Notes: a model not told the origin generated them from the letters alone. 64,000 bases of DNA from Sphingobium sp. AP49 (GCF_000281715.2 NZ_CP124576.1:4065001-4129000); one strand, 5' to 3'. Shown: positions 37,880 through 47,218, numbered from the stretch's first letter. Made by a program: numbers and translations.

Positions 37880-40204
37880 TCAGTCGACCGCGAAGGCGGC
37901 GGCCGCCAGCTTTTCGAGATCGAGATATTGCGCCTTCTCGACCGTGACGGCGACGCCCAAAATGCTGCCATTCTTGAACTCGCCGGGCGTCTTGTAGTCC
38001 TCGCTCACCGCATCGCCGCTGTCACGACCGATGCACAGGCCGTCGCCGGCCAGGGTGAACTTGCCGAACTGGGTCTTCATCGGCCCCTCGGCGACCACTT
38101 CCTCATTGACATAGAGGGTGGTTTTGCCGTGGGATTCGCCCTGTTCGCCGGCGCTTTCGCGGATGAACTCCATCCCCAGCGTATATTTGCCCGTGCCCAG
38201 CTTGCCGGAAACGAATTTCTGCTCCGGTTTGATACCCAGGAAATTGTAGGAATAATGGAGCTTGCCATCCTTGATGTAGAGGGCATGGCCGCCAAAGCGC
38301 GAGCCATGGGCGAAGATCACGCCCTCGCTCGTGTCGGTCAGTTCGACATCGGCGATGATCTTGTAGGACCGTCCCCGGACATTGACCGCCACGCCTTCAG
38401 GGACCGGCGCGGTGCCCGGATAATAGACATAGCGTTCACGCGGCGCCTCGGTGGTCGGACGCTCCAGGCCCAGCAATTCGGCGGCGGTGCGATCGTCCAG
38501 CGGCAGGACATTGTTCGCTTCCGCTTCCTCGAACCACGCGTCGATCAGTTCCTTGAGCTTTTCGGGGTGCTCCTTGGCCAGGTTGATGGTTTCGGACCGG
38601 TCCTTCTCGACATGATATAGTTCCCACTCATCCTTGTCGAAATGGCCCTGACTGGTCAGCGGGGCGTGGATCGCGGCGGCCTTCCAGCCGTCCATCCACA
38701 TGCCGCGCGTGCCCAGCATGGCATAATATTGGCGCTGCTTCTGTGTTGGTCCGTCCGCCTCGAAGCTGTATTTCATCGACACGCCCGACAGCGGATGCTG
38801 TTTCACGCCGCGGAAGGAGTCCGGCATCTGGATGCCGATACATTCCAATATGGTCGGCACAAGGTCGACCGCATGATGATATTGGTTGCGCACCTCGCCC
38901 TTGGCCTTGATCCCCTTGGGCCAGGAAATGACCATCGGGCAGGCGGTGCCACCCGCATATTCCGAATAGCGCTTGAACATCTTGTAGGGGGCGGAGAAGG
39001 CCGCCGCCCAGCCGGTCGGATAATGATTATAGGTTTCCGGCCCGCCCAGCACATCGAGATATTTGAGATTTTCCTCAAGGCTGTCGGGATAGTTGTTGAA
39101 GAACTTGTTTTCGTTGACCGAACCGTTGGGACCGCCTTCGCCCGACGCGCCATTGTCGGAACAATACATGATGATCGTATTGTCGAACTGACCGCTACGT
39201 TCGAGATATTCGACAATCCGGCCGACCTGCTCGTCGGTATATTCCGACATGCCGGCATAGACCTCCGCCATGCGCGAGAAGAGCTTGCGCTCCTGCTCGT
39301 TCAGCTCTTCCCACGGACGGACATAGTCGCCCGCATTGGCGATGCCTTCGGGCAGGAAGTTGAAATCCTCGATCTGGGTGTCGGCGGGCAGCAGGCCCTT
39401 TTCGATCATCCGGGGGACGACCCATTTGCGATAGGCATCATAACCATCGTCGAACTTGCCCTTGTAGCGGTCGGCATATTCCTTGGGCGCATGGTGGGGT
39501 GCATGGTTGGCGCCCGGGCAGAACCACATGAACCAGGGCTTGGACGGATTGCTCGCTTTCTGATCGCGGATCATCTGTAGCGCCTGGTCTGCGAGATCCT
39601 TCGAGAGATGATAGCCTTTCTCGGGGCCATAGGGCTGGTCGATGAAGTGATTATCCTCGGTCAGGTCGGGGTACCAATTGTTGGTTTCACCACCCAGGAA
39701 GCCATAGAAGCGGTCGAAGCCCTGCTGCAGCGGCCATTCGGAGCGCACGCCGCCCCCGCAAATATCCTGCTCGGGGACATTATGTTCCTTGCCCAACCAG
39801 AAGGTGCTGTAGCCATTTTCCTGCAACATATAGCCGATGCTCATGCAGTTGTGCGGCAGGCGTCCACTCCAGCCCGGAAAACCATTGGCTCCTTCGGTGA
39901 TGCAGGACATGCCATTGAGATGATGGTTGCGGCCGGTCAGGAAGCAGGACCGGGTCGGCGAGCAGAGCGCAGTCGTGTGCCACTGCGTGTAGGTCAGCCC
40001 ATTGTCCGCCAGCTTCTGCAGGGTCGGCATGTTGATCCGGCCACCATAGGGCTGCCACGCTGCCTGGCCGGTGTCGTCATAAAGGATGATCAGGACGTTA
40101 GGCGCACCTTCCGGCGCGGCGGGCGGCAGGAACGGCGCCCAGTCGGGTTTGGAATCACGAATGTCGAGCTTGATGACTCCGTTGAAGGCTGGTTTCTCGC
40201 TCAC
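37880..40204 (-). CDS. Arylsulfatase (formylglycine-type, type I)
   Basis: 774 residues. The sulfatase signature CSPTRSCFLTGR has Cys81, the residue converted to formylglycine by a separate maturase. Metal-binding PNVLIILYDDTG near residue 40 and YCSDNGASGEGGPNG near 350 are conserved. The last ~200 residues form an extra beta-rich domain (LHYSYNFLGIKPEQKF, GKTTLYVNEEVVAEG). The GTG at 40204 is chosen since GGAGC lies 5 bases upstream and upstream in-frame sequence is unconserved. No clear signal peptide, so it may be cytosolic. Substrate unknown; no maturase gene is in the window. Confidence 0.9.
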   Translation of the reverse strand: MSEKPAFNGVIKLDIRDSKPDWAPFLPPAAPEGAPNVLIILYDDTGQAAWQPYGGRINMPTLQKLADNGLTYTQWHTTALCSPTRSCFLTGRNHHLNGMSCITEGANGFPGWSGRLPHNCMSIGYMLQENGYSTFWLGKEHNVPEQDICGGGVRSEWPLQQGFDRFYGFLGGETNNWYPDLTEDNHFIDQPYGPEKGYHLSKDLADQALQMIRDQKASNPSKPWFMWFCPGANHAPHHAPKEYADRYKGKFDDGYDAYRKWVVPRMIEKGLLPADTQIEDFNFLPEGIANAGDYVRPWEELNEQERKLFSRMAEVYAGMSEYTDEQVGRIVEYLERSGQFDNTIIMYCSDNGASGEGGPNGSVNENKFFNNYPDSLEENLKYLDVLGGPETYNHYPTGWAAAFSAPYKMFKRYSEYAGGTACPMVISWPKGIKAKGEVRNQYHHAVDLVPTILECIGIQMPDSFRGVKQHPLSGVSMKYSFEADGPTQKQRQYYAMLGTRGMWMDGWKAAAIHAPLTSQGHFDKDEWELYHVEKDRSETINLAKEHPEKLKELIDAWFEEAEANNVLPLDDRTAAELLGLERPTTEAPRERYVYYPGTAPVPEGVAVNVRGRSYKIIADVELTDTSEGVIFAHGSRFGGHALYIKDGKLHYSYNFLGIKPEQKFVSGKLGTGKYTLGMEFIRESAGEQGESHGKTTLYVNEEVVAEGPMKTQFGKFTLAGDGLCIGRDSGDAVSEDYKTPGEFKNGSILGVAVTVEKAQYLDLEKLAAAAFAVD

Positions 40205-40430
40205 GGCTTGCTCCGTTCCTATGGGCAGACTGATCGGCAAGGGACTCGGGGGATCCGGCGCCCGCGCCAGTGACGGAGCATCGCAGTTGGGTCGCGCTTG
40301 CCTATCAGGACAAACCCGAGGACCAGCGACACATTGCACTGAGTGCGAAAACAATGGGGCTAGAGCGACCTTAACGGCTTTTTAGGCGCCGCACGCCAGA
40401 AGCAATCCCGCTAATCGGTGGGGATCGGTT

Positions 40431-40529
40431 ATGGTTGACTCAATTATCGAATTTTCCGTGCATATTGTGGCCCTGGGCCTGATCGTTGCAGGGCTTTATA
40501 GCCTTACCAAGGAAGCGCGCTACCGCTGA
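40431..40529 (+). CDS. Putative 32-residue single-pass membrane microprotein
   Basis: An ORF of 33 codons from ATG to TGA. The product begins MVDSIIEFSVHIVALGLIVA, then GLYSLTKEARYR: one hydrophobic helix and a basic tail. A GGTGGGG sequence lies about 7 bases upstream. It sits in the gap between the divergent arylsulfatase and the convergent LysR gene. No homologue known to me. Moderate confidence because very short ORFs are common by chance. Confidence 0.4.
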   Translation: MVDSIIEFSVHIVALGLIVAGLYSLTKEARYR

Positions 40530-40536
40530 ACGCGCG

Positions 40537-41451
40537 TCAAGCCGGCGCGCCGGCCGTCAGCGCCGGAAAGCTTTCCGCGACATAGTCGATAAATGCGCGC
40601 AGCGTCGGCGACATACCGGTGCGCGTGGTGAAGACGACATGGACGATGCCCTCGCTGGTCTTCCAGTCGGGCAGGATATGCACCAGCCGGCCCTGCTGCA
40701 GTTCGATCGAACAGGCCATGGAAGACAACAGTGCCACGCCCAGCCCGGCGACCGCAGCATCGCGCACCACCGCAGAATCATTGCTGCAAAAGCGTGGATG
40801 ATGCGCCAGTGCGTACGGGTGCCCGCGCGCATCGACCAGCGGCCATTCGTCACGCTCGATATGCTCCCCGACACTGAGCGTCGGGAGAGTGGCCAGCGCC
40901 GCGATCGTGACCGCAGCCGCCTGCATCGCAAGGTCGGGTGCCGCCACCAGGATGCGGTCCAGCCTGCCCAGTTGGCGCATCGTCAATGTCTGGTCGTGGG
41001 TGGCATCGATATCCACACGAAAGGCCGCGTCGAACCTTTCCTGGATCAGGTCGACCCGCTGGCTGGTGATGTGCATTTCCAGATGGACATCGGGATAAAG
41101 CGTCAGAAACCGGGCGAAGACGTCGGTGCCGAGATAGCGGGCCAGGCCCGGCGGGCAACTGACGCGCAGATTGCCACTAACCTGCGACCGCGAGCGCGCG
41201 GCGATCGCCTCGGCCGCGTCGATGCTCTCGGCAATCGTCTCGCACTGGCGATAGATTTCGCGGCCGACATCGGTCACGCGCAGGTTGCGCGTCGATCGCT
41301 CGATCAGGCGGATACCCAACGCCTGTTCCAGCCGCGCAACCCTGCGGCTGAGCTTCGCCTTGCGTTCACCGGTGGCTCGCTCAGCCGCGCTGAAACCGCC
41401 ATGGCGCACGACCTGGGCAAAGCTGCGCAAATCATCCAGATCCATTGCCAT
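40537..41451 (-). CDS. LysR-family transcriptional regulator
   Basis: 304 residues from the ATG at 41451 (or 41445). The N-terminal winged HTH, LDDLRSFAQVVRHGGFSAAE then ERKAKLSRRVARLEQALGIR, is followed by an effector-binding domain (LRVSCPPGLARYL, SNDSAVVRDAAVAGLGVALL). It belongs to the CrgA/YafC-like clade that often acts without strong metabolite specificity. Target unknown; the convergent microprotein ORF ends 8 bp away, and the arylsulfatase is a possible target. Confidence 0.9.
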   Translation of the reverse strand: MAMDLDDLRSFAQVVRHGGFSAAERATGERKAKLSRRVARLEQALGIRLIERSTRNLRVTDVGREIYRQCETIAESIDAAEAIAARSRSQVSGNLRVSCPPGLARYLGTDVFARFLTLYPDVHLEMHITSQRVDLIQERFDAAFRVDIDATHDQTLTMRQLGRLDRILVAAPDLAMQAAAVTIAALATLPTLSVGEHIERDEWPLVDARGHPYALAHHPRFCSNDSAVVRDAAVAGLGVALLSSMACSIELQQGRLVHILPDWKTSEGIVHVVFTTRTGMSPTLRAFIDYVAESFPALTAGAPA

Positions 41452-41537
41452 TGCAGCGCCCGGTCCGCTCTCCTGCCTCGTCGGATCGGTGCTACACGCT
41501 CCGACCCGGCTGCGCCAGCAAGCCGCGACGTCGACCG

Positions 41538-41792
41538 TCAACTGGTGCGACCACCCACCATCATCGGCAGGAACAGCAAGGATGCCGCCACCGTCGCAAC
41601 AAAGGACACCAGCAGATCATCGACCATGCCGTTAATGCCCGTGAACAACAGCGTTTCGACGAACAGGATCAGGAACAACAGCGCCGTCCGGGTCACGACA
41701 CCGGGATGGGCCAGGTGCAGCGCCCTTAATGCCGAAACCAGCTGCATCGGTTGGTGCGCCACGGCAGCGACGCGATAAGATTCAAGCTGCAT
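41538..41792 (-). CDS. Small membrane protein
   Basis: 84 residues: MQLESYRVAAVAHQPMQLVS then two hydrophobic helices (TALLFLILFVETLLFTGING and LLVSFVATVAASLLFLPMMV). The start at 41792 overlaps the stop of the preceding gene by 11 bp. Unknown family. With the upstream gene it forms a two-gene unit. Confidence 0.55.
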   Translation of the reverse strand: MQLESYRVAAVAHQPMQLVSALRALHLAHPGVVTRTALLFLILFVETLLFTGINGMVDDLLVSFVATVAASLLFLPMMVGGRTS

Positions 41793-42147
41793 GGACCGCC
41801 TCCCGCCGGGCATCGCCAGTCATGTAGAGGACCCGCAGCAGATCGCGCTGATCGCGGGAATAGCCGGCCGCTTCGAACGCATCCAGCTCTTCGCCGGTCA
41901 GCGGCCGCCCGGTGCGCAAGATGATCGCAGACCGGCGCAATGTTTCCAGTCGCGGGCTGGCCAAGGTGTAGCTTAGCTCCGGCCCGCGCAGGAAGCTGCG
42001 CAGACGACTCAATGGCGCGTGGACCGACGGCACCGAACTGGCCGGGTCGGTATCGGCCAGCCAGAGCACCTGGCGCTCCTGCGCGTCGAACGGCTCGAAC
42101 CCATTGTCGTTGGCCGTATCGGCCCTGCTGATGACGGATAGCTGCAT
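41782..42147 (-). CDS. Hypothetical cytoplasmic protein
   Basis: 121 residues. Begins MQLSVISRADTANDNGFEPF, rich in Arg and Leu (SRLRSFLRGPELSYTLASPR, LRRSAIILRTGRPLTGEELD, YSRDQRDLLRVLY), with no membrane helix or signal. The central part could be an alpha-helical DNA- or protein-binding domain. Upstream in-frame ATG at 42234 is not chosen since the extra sequence is unlike the rest. I do not recognise it. Confidence 0.55.
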   Translation of the reverse strand: MQLSVISRADTANDNGFEPFDAQERQVLWLADTDPASSVPSVHAPLSRLRSFLRGPELSYTLASPRLETLRRSAIILRTGRPLTGEELDAFEAAGYSRDQRDLLRVLYMTGDARREAVHAA

Positions 42148-42289
42148 CGCTTCAATCCCACCTGTTGTTACAGGCCATGTAGCGATGCGCCGTTCGGGCT
42201 TGTAGCCGGCAAAAAGACGACAGATCGTTTCCAATTCGGAAACAAACTACACCGACGGACAAGGGCGAGGCCACAGCCCCGCCCGCTGC

Positions 42290-43036
42290 TCAACGTCCGT
42301 GGTCGGCGATGATGTCCACCCCGGTCTTGCCGCCGGGTGCGCTGGTAAAGACGATGAAATAGGCGCTGCCATCCCCCTTGCGGGTGCCACCCAGTACATT
42401 GTCGCCTTCGACGATGCGATGCTCGGCATCAAAGCCCGCCCGGCGGGCCTGGGTATAATAATAGTCGATCACGCCCTGCTTGGGCACCGGCGTCACGAAA
42501 CTCGCCGCACGCAGGGTACAGCCATCCTTTTCCGCGCCCGCCGCTTCGGTCAGCTGTGCACCGGGGTAAAGGGTAAAGGGCTCGGGCATACGGCTGGCCC
42601 ATTGCATGCCATAGACCAGCTTCTTGGCGCATCCGGCATTGCCGCCCCCGCCCAGTTGCGCCTGCTCGCGCGCCAGCGCACCCAGGGTCATGGGCGTCTC
42701 CTTGATCGGACCGGTGGTAGGCGCCGGGGCCGTCAGCAGCTTGCCGCCGACCAGCTTGATCGCTTCCGCCTGCGCCTTGCCCGCGTCGCCGGCCAACATG
42801 GGGATCGCACCATTGGCTGGCCGGTCGGCGGGGCGCAGTGCATTGCGGTTGGACTGCCCGACCAGCTTGGGATCGACGACGATATCATCGGCCAGCGCGC
42901 CCTTGAGCGCCGGATCGGCCGCATTATTGGTCAACCGATCGTCCAGCGCCGCCAGATTGCCGTCCTTCTCGCCCTTGCCGCACGCACTCAATGCCAGCAG
43001 CAGGACCATCACACCGACTTGTCTGGAAAACGCCAT
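42290..43036 (-). CDS. Hypothetical lipoprotein
   Basis: About 248 residues from the ATG at 43036, which has GGAG eight bases upstream. Signal peptide ends in LSAC, so it is a likely lipoprotein. Then GKGEKDGNLAALDDRLTNNA, a disordered linker, and a C-terminal globular part with two cysteines (NAGCAKKL, DGCTLRAASF) and DYYYTQARRAGFDAEHR. Unknown family; it may be an envelope-associated protein. Divergent from the small gene at 43198. Confidence 0.72.
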   Translation of the reverse strand: MAFSRQVGVMVLLLALSACGKGEKDGNLAALDDRLTNNAADPALKGALADDIVVDPKLVGQSNRNALRPADRPANGAIPMLAGDAGKAQAEAIKLVGGKLLTAPAPTTGPIKETPMTLGALAREQAQLGGGGNAGCAKKLVYGMQWASRMPEPFTLYPGAQLTEAAGAEKDGCTLRAASFVTPVPKQGVIDYYYTQARRAGFDAEHRIVEGDNVLGGTRKGDGSAYFIVFTSAPGGKTGVDIIADHGR

Positions 43037-43197
43037 CGCCCTCACTCCTTCGTAAACAAGCGATGAAGATCAGGGGTTAATTTTCCGTTAGGGAAATTGG
43101 TGAATCCCCGTTCTTTTCCATCGCAGGGCCAATATATGCCGGGTGGCATCCTCCCTTTGTCTTGTTCCGGGACAGCAAAGCCGCCATCAGTCGGACT

Positions 43198-43419
43198 ATG
43201 CTCAACCTTCTGTCAGCCCTGATCGGTCTTGTCACCCTTGTCCTGATGATCCCGGCGGTATTTCCGCTGCTGGGCGCGCTCAACTGGCTGCTGGTGCCGC
43301 TTGCCCTGTTCGGTGCCTTCATCGGCCTGATGTCGTCGAAGAAGGGCGGGCAGAATTTCTGCCTGATCGTCGCCGCCTTCGGCGCGCTGCGACTGTTCCT
43401 GGGCGGCGGCATCCTGTGA
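43198..43419 (+). CDS. Small membrane protein preceding a RarD-like gene
   Basis: 73 residues with two to three hydrophobic segments (LLSALIGLVTLVLMIPAVFP, LLVPLALFGAFIGLMS, CLIVAAFGALRLFLGGG). Its TGA stop overlaps the GTG start of the next gene (GTGA), so they are coupled. Function unknown. Confidence 0.65.
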   Translation: MLNLLSALIGLVTLVLMIPAVFPLLGALNWLLVPLALFGAFIGLMSSKKGGQNFCLIVAAFGALRLFLGGGIL

Positions 43420-44330
43420 ACGTCACCGGCGAAAGCGCGGACGCTGCATTGCGCAAGGGGTTGATGGCGGCTGTCGGCGCCTATGGCGTCTGGGGTCTGT
43501 TGCCGCTCTTCTTCCGCCTGCTTCACCATGTCGATCCGATCGAGATCGTGACCCAGCGCGTGATCTGGTCGGTCATATTGATCCTGGTCCTGCTGGCCGC
43601 GCGCAAAGGCCTTGCCCCCTTTGCCTCGGCACTGTGCAATCCACGGCTGATCCTGCCGCTGATGGCGTCGGCCGTGATGATCGCGATCAACTGGCTGGTC
43701 TATGTCTGGGCGGTCAATGACGGCCATGTCATCGCCTGTAGCCTGGGCTATTTCCTCAACCCACTGGTCAATGTCGCACTCGGTGTGCTGGTGCTCAAGG
43801 AAAGACTGCGGCGCGGGCAGATGATGGCCATCGCGATCGCCGCCGTCGGCGTCGCCATCCTCGCCGCCGCTGCGCTTACCACCTTGTGGATCAGCCTGGC
43901 GCTGGCGATCAGCTTCGCTTTCTATGGCCTGATCCGCAAGTTGACGCCAGTTCCGCCGATGACCGGCCTGGGCGTCGAAACCCTGCTCCTGGTTGCGCCG
44001 GCGATCGGCTATCTTTTCTGGCTGTCTGGCCATGGCGGCATCAGCTTTGGCCAGGATGTGACCACCACCGGCCTGCTGATCCTGGCCGGCGGCATCACCA
44101 CCGTGCCGCTGGTGCTGTTCGCCACAGCCGCCCAGCGCCTGCCGCTGGCGACGCTGGGGCTGCTGCAATATCTGGCGCCGACGCTGCAATTCCTGTGCGG
44201 CGTGCTCCTGTTGGGCGAGACGCTGAGCCAGGGCCAGATGCTGAGCTTTGGCCTGATCTGGCTGGGTCTGATCCTGTTCGCCAGCGACAGCTATGCCGCC
44301 GCCCGCCGCAACCGGCTGGCGACGGCCTGA
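43416..44330 (+). CDS. RarD/EamA-family DMT transporter
   Basis: 304 residues, ten hydrophobic helices. The start GLMAAVGAYGVWGLLPLFFR and the conserved DPIEIVTQRVIWSVILIL block place it in the RarD branch, proteins that confer chloramphenicol sensitivity but whose substrate is unclear. The GTG at 43416 overlaps the stop of the preceding small gene. It faces the convergent dihydroorotase gene, 6 bp apart. Confidence 0.85.
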   Translation: MNVTGESADAALRKGLMAAVGAYGVWGLLPLFFRLLHHVDPIEIVTQRVIWSVILILVLLAARKGLAPFASALCNPRLILPLMASAVMIAINWLVYVWAVNDGHVIACSLGYFLNPLVNVALGVLVLKERLRRGQMMAIAIAAVGVAILAAAALTTLWISLALAISFAFYGLIRKLTPVPPMTGLGVETLLLVAPAIGYLFWLSGHGGISFGQDVTTTGLLILAGGITTVPLVLFATAAQRLPLATLGLLQYLAPTLQFLCGVLLLGETLSQGQMLSFGLIWLGLILFASDSYAAARRNRLATA

Positions 44331-44336
44331 TCCCGA

Positions 44337-45668
44337 TCAGTTGAACTCGGTCGCCTCGAACCGGACCGGTTCGCCGACGGCCTGATTGGCCAGATTGTCT
44401 TCCCACATCACGCGGTTGCCGCGGATGATGGTGCCGATCGCCTTGCCGGTGAGGTCCATGCCATCGAACGGCGACCAGTCGCAGCGCGAGGCGAGCCAGT
44501 CCTTGCCGACCGTCCACTTCTTCTTGAGGTCGACCACGGTGAAGTCGGCATCATAGCCGAGCGCAATGCGGCCCTTGCAGGTCAGGCCAAACACGCGCTG
44601 CGGCCCCGACGAGGTCAGTTCGATGAAGCGGCGCAGCGTCAGCCGCCCCTCCGCCACATGGTTGAGCAGCAACGGCACCAAAGTCTGCACGCCCGGCATG
44701 CCGCTGGGCGAGGCAGGATAGGTCTTGGCCTTTTCCTCGATCGTGTGCGGCGCATGGTCGCTGCCCAGCACGTCCGGCACGCCCTGGTTGAGCCAGAACC
44801 ACAGGCCATCGCGATGCGCCGCGCTGCGGATCGGCGGGTTCATCTGGGCATAGGTGCCCAGGCGCGGATAGGCGTCCTCCCCGGCAAGCGTCAGATGCTG
44901 CGGCGTGACTTCGCAGGTCGCGACATCCTTGTTCTGGCCGATATATTCCAGCTCCGCCGGGGTGGTGACGTGCAGGATATGGATGCGGCGACGCGCCTTG
45001 CGGGCCAGCGCGATGATCCGCTTCGTCGCGATCATCGCGCTTTCATCGTCGCGCCAGACCGGGTGGGAGGACGGATCGCCCTCGACCCGATAATCCTTGC
45101 GCGCGTTCATGCGCGTCTCGTCCTCGGCATGGATGGCGACGCGGCGGGTGCCCGACGCCAGCACGCGGGCCAGCGCATTGTCATCATCCACCAGCAGGCT
45201 GCCGGTCGATGCGCCCATGAAGATCTTGACGCCCGACGTGCCGGGAATCCGCTCCAGTTCCTTCAACTGCTCGGCATTTTCCGCCGTCGCGCCGACATAG
45301 AAGGCATGGTCGCACCACATGCGATGATGCGCGCGCTTCAGCTTGTCATGCACCCGCTCGGCAGTGTCGGTATTGGGATTGGTGTTGGGCATTTCGAACA
45401 CGGCGGTGACGCCGCCCAGCACCGCGGCGCGGCTGCCCGATTCCAGATCCTCCTTATATTCCAGCCCCGGCTCGCGAAAATGCACCTGGCTGTCGATGCA
45501 GCCGGGCAGCACGTCGAGGCCGGTGCAGTCGATCACTTCGCCCGCATCGCCCAGGCTGGTGCCGATGGCGACGATCTTGCCGCCGCGCACGCCCACATCC
45601 ACCTGCTCCGCGCCGCCCGGCGTATGGACGGTGCCGTTCTTGAGGATCATGTCGAAGGTCTGGGTCAT
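44337..45668 (-). CDS. pyrC: Dihydroorotase
   Basis: 443 residues, amidohydrolase fold. The usual first metal pair HxH reads DSQVHFREPG (Gln61, His63), so one His ligand is replaced, as in a subset of annotated dihydroorotases. The carbamylated lysine lies in SGVKIFMGASTGSLLV; the other His/Asp ligands are in VAIHAEDET, IHILHVTT and LGSDHAPHTIEEKAKTYP. It cyclises carbamoyl-aspartate to dihydroorotate. The ATG at 45668 has AGGAAT upstream. pyrE is 11 kb away. Confidence 0.88.
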   Translation of the reverse strand: MTQTFDMILKNGTVHTPGGAEQVDVGVRGGKIVAIGTSLGDAGEVIDCTGLDVLPGCIDSQVHFREPGLEYKEDLESGSRAAVLGGVTAVFEMPNTNPNTDTAERVHDKLKRAHHRMWCDHAFYVGATAENAEQLKELERIPGTSGVKIFMGASTGSLLVDDDNALARVLASGTRRVAIHAEDETRMNARKDYRVEGDPSSHPVWRDDESAMIATKRIIALARKARRRIHILHVTTPAELEYIGQNKDVATCEVTPQHLTLAGEDAYPRLGTYAQMNPPIRSAAHRDGLWFWLNQGVPDVLGSDHAPHTIEEKAKTYPASPSGMPGVQTLVPLLLNHVAEGRLTLRRFIELTSSGPQRVFGLTCKGRIALGYDADFTVVDLKKKWTVGKDWLASRCDWSPFDGMDLTGKAIGTIIRGNRVMWEDNLANQAVGEPVRFEATEFN

Positions 45669-45737
45669 GGCGATATTCCTGTCTGCTGTTCGCGCGAACC
45701 GCTTGGCGAAGTCGTGCCGCCGTCCTACCTAAAGCCG

Positions 45738-46475
45738 ATGATCGATACCACCCTTACCGACCGCGCGGTGCTGCGCATTTCCGGCGAAGAGGCACGTCCC
45801 TTCCTGCAGGGGCTGCTGACCCGCGATGTGCTGACGCTCAAAGACGGCGAAGCGCGCTGGACCGCGCTGCTGACGCCACAGGGCAAGGCGTTGTTCGACT
45901 TCATCCTGTGGGGTGACGGCGAAGATGTCCTGATCGATTGCGAGGCGGCGCAGGCCGATGCGCTGGCGAAGCGGCTGACCCTCTATCGGCTGCGACGCAA
46001 GGTGGTGATTGCCCGCGACGAGTCGCTGGCGGTGCATTGGGCGATCGATGCCGCCGACAAACCCCGCGACCCGCGCCTGCCTGAACTGGGCGCGCGCTGG
46101 CTGGCGCCGGCCACCGATGGCGACGCCTCCGCCGCGTTCCGCGCGCATCGGCTGTCGCTCGGTGTGTTCGAGGGCGCGGCGGAACTGGGGCAGGACCAGA
46201 CGCTGTGGCTGGAAACCAATGCCGAGGAACTGCACGGCGTCGATTATGACAAGGGCTGCTATGTCGGGCAGGAGAATACCGCGCGCATGCATTATCGCAA
46301 CAAGGTGAACCGGCGGCTGGTCGCGGTGCCGCTGGAGCAGGCCGACGAGAAGCGCCAGCGCGCCGCGCTGCCCGACCTCAAGCTGTCGATCGAACTGCAG
46401 CGGGTCGAGGCGATCGATCCCGCCACCCTACCCCCCTGGCTCGCCACCGCGATCGCCGCGCAGGCCGCCGAATGA
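45738..46475 (+). CDS. ygfZ: YgfZ/GcvT-family folate-binding protein
   Basis: 245 residues. The diagnostic motif KGCYVGQENTARMHYR contains Cys174. The start IDTTLTDRAVLRISGEEARP then FLQGLLTRDVLTL and WTALLTPQGKALFDFILWG are typical of YgfZ, which supports Fe-S cluster enzymes such as MiaB with tetrahydrofolate. Short family version. Stop overlaps the next gene's ATG (ATGA). Confidence 0.92.
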   Translation: MIDTTLTDRAVLRISGEEARPFLQGLLTRDVLTLKDGEARWTALLTPQGKALFDFILWGDGEDVLIDCEAAQADALAKRLTLYRLRRKVVIARDESLAVHWAIDAADKPRDPRLPELGARWLAPATDGDASAAFRAHRLSLGVFEGAAELGQDQTLWLETNAEELHGVDYDKGCYVGQENTARMHYRNKVNRRLVAVPLEQADEKRQRAALPDLKLSIELQRVEAIDPATLPPWLATAIAAQAAE

Positions 46476-47218
46476 GGCAAGGGCTGCTGGCGCTTGCCTA
46501 CGCCCTCACCCTGACCATGCCGGCCCGGGCGGAAACGCCCTGGACTTTGGTCAAGGCCTATCCGCATGACCCGGCGGCCTTTACCGAGGGCCTCTTCTAC
46601 CTCGACGGCGCGCTTTATGAGAGCACCGGCCTGGAGGGCCAGTCGGAGATTCGCAAGGTCGCGCTCAAGACCGGCAAGGTCGAGCAGCGCCGCGTGGTCG
46701 AGCAGCCCTATTTCGGCGAGGGCATCGTCAACTGGAGCGACAAGCTGGTCAGCCTGACCTGGCGCCACCGCCAGGGCTTCGTCTGGAAGCTGGACGATTT
46801 CTCGCCCGTCTCGACCTTCCGCTATGAAGGCGAAGGCTGGGGCCTGACCCAGGATGGCCGGTCGATCATCATGAGCGACGGCAGCGCGCAACTGCGCTTC
46901 CTCGATCCCGAGACGCTGAGCGAACAGCGCCGCATCACCGTCACCTGGAACGGCCGGGCGGTCGATCGCCTGAACGAGCTGGAATGGGTCAAAGGCGAGA
47001 TCTGGGCCAATGTCTGGTACGATACCAAGATCGCCCGGATCGACCCGCGCAGCGGCGGCGTGATCGACTGGATCGACGTCGCTCCCCTCCGCAAGCAGGC
47101 CGGCGTCACCGACAGCGAAGCCGTCGCCAACGGCATTGCCTATGACGCCAGGACCGACCGCGTCTTCATCACCGGCAAGAACTGGCCAAAGCTGTTCGAG
47201 ATCAAGGTCGGGAAGTAG
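46472..47218 (+). CDS. Glutaminyl-peptide cyclotransferase (plant-type)
   Basis: 248 residues. Signal peptide MRQGLLALAYALTLTMPARA, then a beta-propeller-like repeat fold: FTEGLFYLDGALYESTGLEG, GWGLTQDGRSIIMSDGSAQL, LNELEWVKGEIWANVWY, and IAYDARTDRVFITGKNWPKL. This is the plant and bacterial glutamine cyclotransferase family, converting N-terminal Gln to pyroglutamate in the periplasm. Substrates are unknown. The TAG stop ends exactly at the outer boundary of the repeat element. Confidence 0.88.
   Translation: MRQGLLALAYALTLTMPARAETPWTLVKAYPHDPAAFTEGLFYLDGALYESTGLEGQSEIRKVALKTGKVEQRRVVEQPYFGEGIVNWSDKLVSLTWRHRQGFVWKLDDFSPVSTFRYEGEGWGLTQDGRSIIMSDGSAQLRFLDPETLSEQRRITVTWNGRAVDRLNELEWVKGEIWANVWYDTKIARIDPRSGGVIDWIDVAPLRKQAGVTDSEAVANGIAYDARTDRVFITGKNWPKLFEIKVGK

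Noticed and set aside
41782..42234. Longer form of the 121-aa protein from an upstream ATG
   Set aside because: Extra 29 residues are unlike the rest and the internal ATG has a more plausible start; not decisive.
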